From an uncultured Lachnospiraceae bacterium (GTDB lineage: Bacteria > Bacillota > Clostridia > Lachnospirales > Lachnospiraceae): 8,090 bases of DNA. Positions 6,429 to 8,090 of the stretch are shown one piece after another. The notes beneath the pieces are model-generated. The model searched no databases. It worked only from the letters and a program-made list of their open reading frames with translations, and had not been told where the DNA came from. The stretch is taken from positions 1 through 8,090 of the forward strand of contig CANRJU010000108.1 in assembly GCA_947631075.1 (NCBI GenBank). Reading direction: 5' to 3'. The position numbers were made by a program, and so were the translations under genes. How positions within the stretch are numbered: position 1 is the stretch's first letter; the number at the start of each line of letters is the position of its first letter.

Positions 6429-6634
6429 TGAGAATCTCTCCTTTGCAGCTTGCGGATCGTCCCGTCCGGCTCCTGAATGGAGGTGTGCTCTAACGTCTGT
6501 CGCAGGTTGTTCCGCACCAGGGCAATGTACTCGGCCCGGAGCGCCGCCTGTTCTTCCTTTTCCTCCGCCGTCAAAGTGCCCGCCTTCTGCTTTTTATACA
6601 GTTCGTTGATGCGGTCAATTTTTCTCTGATCCAT
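6425..6634 (-). CDS. DUF896 (UPF0291, YnzC-like) small protein
   Basis: A small soluble helical protein of the DUF896 family, whose function is not established. From the preferred ATG at 6634 it has 69 residues, beginning MDQRKIDRINELYKKQKAG. The family pattern is clear: a first helix with IDRINEL, TLTAEEKEEQAALRAEYI in the middle, a third helix VRNNLRQTLEHT, and a C-terminal PDG turn. An upstream in-frame ATG at 6649 has no Shine-Dalgarno, whereas GGAGG at 6643-6647 lies 8 nt before 6634, which decides the start. The first 20 nt, and the ribosome binding site itself, lie inside the end of proB, so the two are probably translationally coupled. Its TGA overlaps the TTG start of the next gene. 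It interrupts the usual proB-proA adjacency. Confidence 0.88.
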   Translation of the reverse strand: MDQRKIDRINELYKKQKAGTLTAEEKEEQAALRAEYIALVRNNLRQTLEHTSIQEPDGTIRKLQRRDSH

Positions 6635-7484
6635 CCGGACTTCCTCCATTGTCTATATAATTTTTTAAATGAAAATGCCTGGTCTTGTGGGCAATAAAGA
6701 GAGTTCCGATCTCCTCGCCGTCAAACAGGCGGTTGATATTCTCCATATCCGCCCCGTTGAGAATCACCATGTCCGCCCCCGCGTCGTTGGCGATGCCCGC
6801 GGCGTTCACCTTGGAACTCATCCCCCCGGTGCCAAGATCGGTCGCCGGGCCCTTGGCCATCTCCAACATCTCGTCGGTGATGCGCTCCACATAGGGAATC
6901 AGTCTGGCGTCCGGATTTTTGTTGGGATCGTCGGTGTAGAGCCCGTCGATATCGCTGAGCAACACCAGAAGGTCCGCCTTCACAATGGCGGCCACGACGG
7001 CCGACAATCGGTCGTTCTCTCCCAGATGCAGAATGTCCAGCTCGTCGGTGGCCACCGTGTCATTTTCATTGACAATGGGAATGACCCCCATGTCCAACAG
7101 CTCCCGGAACGTGCTCTGGGCGTTGTGGCGGCTGGTGTCGTTGACAATGGTAAACTTGGTCATGAGGATCTGGGCCGTGTGCCGGTTGTACTCCGAAAAA
7201 AGCTTCTGGTACACCATCATGAGGCGGCTCTGTCCCACCGCCGCGCAGGCCTGCTTCTCGGACCGCTTCTCCGGCCGGCCGGGCAGCCCCAAAGCCTGCC
7301 GCCCCACCGCGATGGCCCCCGATGACACCACCACAATCTCCTTTCCCCGGTTGCTCAGATCCGTCAGAATGCGGACAAACTTCTCCATCTTCACCAGATC
7401 CAGGCGCCCCGTCTCCGGGTGGGTCAGAGTCGAAGTTCCGATTTTAAATACAATCCTCTTTTTATCTTTCAAATGTTCACGCAT
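6615..7484 (-). CDS. proB: Glutamate 5-kinase, short form without PUA domain
   Basis: Cytoplasmic amino-acid kinase that phosphorylates the gamma-carboxyl of glutamate with ATP, the first and usually proline-inhibited step of proline synthesis. Its unstable product is passed to ProA, encoded two genes downstream. Visible motifs are FKIGTSTL (13-20, phosphate loop), VSSGAIAVG (53-61), VNENDTV (138-144, glutamate site), GENDRLSAVVA (155-165), LLSDIDGLYTDDP (175-187) and GTGGMSSKVNAA (218-229). At 289 residues it lacks the C-terminal PUA domain of the E. coli enzyme (about 367 residues), as in a number of Firmicutes. The ATG at 7484 has AGGAG 7 nt upstream and overlaps the end of the preceding gene by 8 nt. 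Its last 20 nt overlap the DUF896 gene. Confidence 0.96.
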   Translation of the reverse strand: MREHLKDKKRIVFKIGTSTLTHPETGRLDLVKMEKFVRILTDLSNRGKEIVVVSSGAIAVGRQALGLPGRPEKRSEKQACAAVGQSRLMMVYQKLFSEYNRHTAQILMTKFTIVNDTSRHNAQSTFRELLDMGVIPIVNENDTVATDELDILHLGENDRLSAVVAAIVKADLLVLLSDIDGLYTDDPNKNPDARLIPYVERITDEMLEMAKGPATDLGTGGMSSKVNAAGIANDAGADMVILNGADMENINRLFDGEEIGTLFIAHKTRHFHLKNYIDNGGSPDGSEKN

Positions 7485-8090
7485 GATGCTTCTCCTGTAA
7501 TGTCTCCTGTATTTTCATGGCCACGCGGAGCCCGTCCATGGCGGCCGACATGATTCCCCCCGCGTACCCGGCACCCTCGCCGCAGGGATACATCCCCCGG
7601 ACGGAAAGGCTGGCCAGATCGTCGTCCCGCTCAATTCGGACCGGAGAGGACGTCCTCGTCTCAATTCCCAGGAGAAGAACATCCTCTCCCGCGAATCCCG
7701 CAATTCTCTTGTCAAATTGCTCCATTCCCTCTATTATACCATCCTGCACGAAATTTGGCAACGCTTTCCGAAGATTGCCATACTGCCACCGCCCTTTCAC
7801 GCAGGGCTTTATGTGGCCGGGTTTCTCCGTCTCCTGGTTCCGGACAAAATCTCCGTACCGCTGCACCGGAATCTTTCCCGGACACAGACCGGCCATCTCT
7901 TTTTCCCATTTCCGCTGAAATTCCACCCCCGCCAGGGGACCCTCTCCCCCAAAATCCGCCGGGGCCACGGACACCACGATGGCGCTGTTGGCATTGCCCG
8001 AATTCCGTGCGGCGTCGCTCATGCCGTTTACGGCCAGGCCGCCCGGCTCCGTGGAGGCGTCGTTGTACCAGGTGATACGGTAGGTGATGA
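7477..8090 (-). CDS. FAD-dependent oxidoreductase of the COG2509 type, C-terminal part
   Basis: The frame is open to the window edge, so only the last 204 or so residues are present and the start lies beyond base 8090. Recognisable features are LAVNGMSDAARNSGNANSAI and, near the end, GMYPCGEGAGYAGGIMSAAMDG. The latter is the FAD/NAD-contacting C-terminal motif of uncharacterised NAD(FAD)-utilising dehydrogenases. The N-terminal dinucleotide-binding region is outside the window. The substrate is unknown for the family. The gene overlaps proB by 8 nt and is probably the upstream member of the same transcript. The roughly ten residues before ASTEPGG do not show the CMCPGG motif that I would expect there. 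Confidence 0.85.
   Translation of the reverse strand, partial: ITYRITWYNDASTEPGGLAVNGMSDAARNSGNANSAIVVSVAPADFGGEGPLAGVEFQRKWEKEMAGLCPGKIPVQRYGDFVRNQETEKPGHIKPCVKGRWQYGNLRKALPNFVQDGIIEGMEQFDKRIAGFAGEDVLLLGIETRTSSPVRIERDDDLASLSVRGMYPCGEGAGYAGGIMSAAMDGLRVAMKIQETLQEKHHA

Noticed and set aside
5934..6431. A 165-codon plus-strand open frame opposite the cyclo-ligase domain
   Set aside because: The opposite strand encodes a complete, motif-bearing enzyme. This frame has no recognisable domain.

Overview
This is an 8.09-kb, moderately GC-rich piece of a Firmicutes chromosome. It is most likely from a clostridial lineage close to Lachnospiraceae. That placement rests on the protein sequences (clostridial-type AlaRS, short ProB without a PUA domain, DUF896, a COG2509-type FAD protein) and on strong AGGAGG-type ribosome binding sites. 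It is inference from recognition, not from a search. Every supported gene lies on the minus strand, so the window reads biologically from base 8090 down to base 1.

Right half (8090 to 3763): a compact, apparently co-transcribed cluster. The order is the 3' end of a COG2509-like FAD-dependent oxidoreductase, proB (glutamate 5-kinase), a small DUF896 protein, a single reading frame that joins 5-formyltetrahydrofolate cyclo-ligase to ProA (gamma-glutamyl-phosphate reductase), and a PlsC-like acyltransferase. The first four genes overlap each other by 8, 20 and 4 nt. plsC follows after a 20-nt gap that holds a hairpin. ProB and ProA are the first two steps from glutamate to proline; proC is not in the window. 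The cyclo-ligase returns 5-formyl-THF to the active folate pool, and PlsC would make phosphatidic acid for membrane lipids.

Middle (3762 to 1698): a 145-nt intergenic region with a plausible extended -10 promoter, then a methyl-accepting chemotaxis protein. Its sensor, HAMP and signalling parts look ordinary, but a Lys/Ala/Glu-rich cytoplasmic extension of about 70 residues precedes the first membrane segment.

Left end (1697 to 1): an 85-nt spacer dominated by a 52-nt imperfect palindrome, then the first 537 codons of alaS, which runs off the window.

Most of the content is housekeeping. The items most worth a second look are the cyclo-ligase/ProA fusion with a well-placed internal start, the chemoreceptor's basic N-terminal tail with an internal 24-codon-spaced repeat, and the palindrome in front of alaS. 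No CRISPR array, tRNA, rRNA, transposase, T-box or known riboswitch was seen. No stretch longer than 300 bases lacks a gene.
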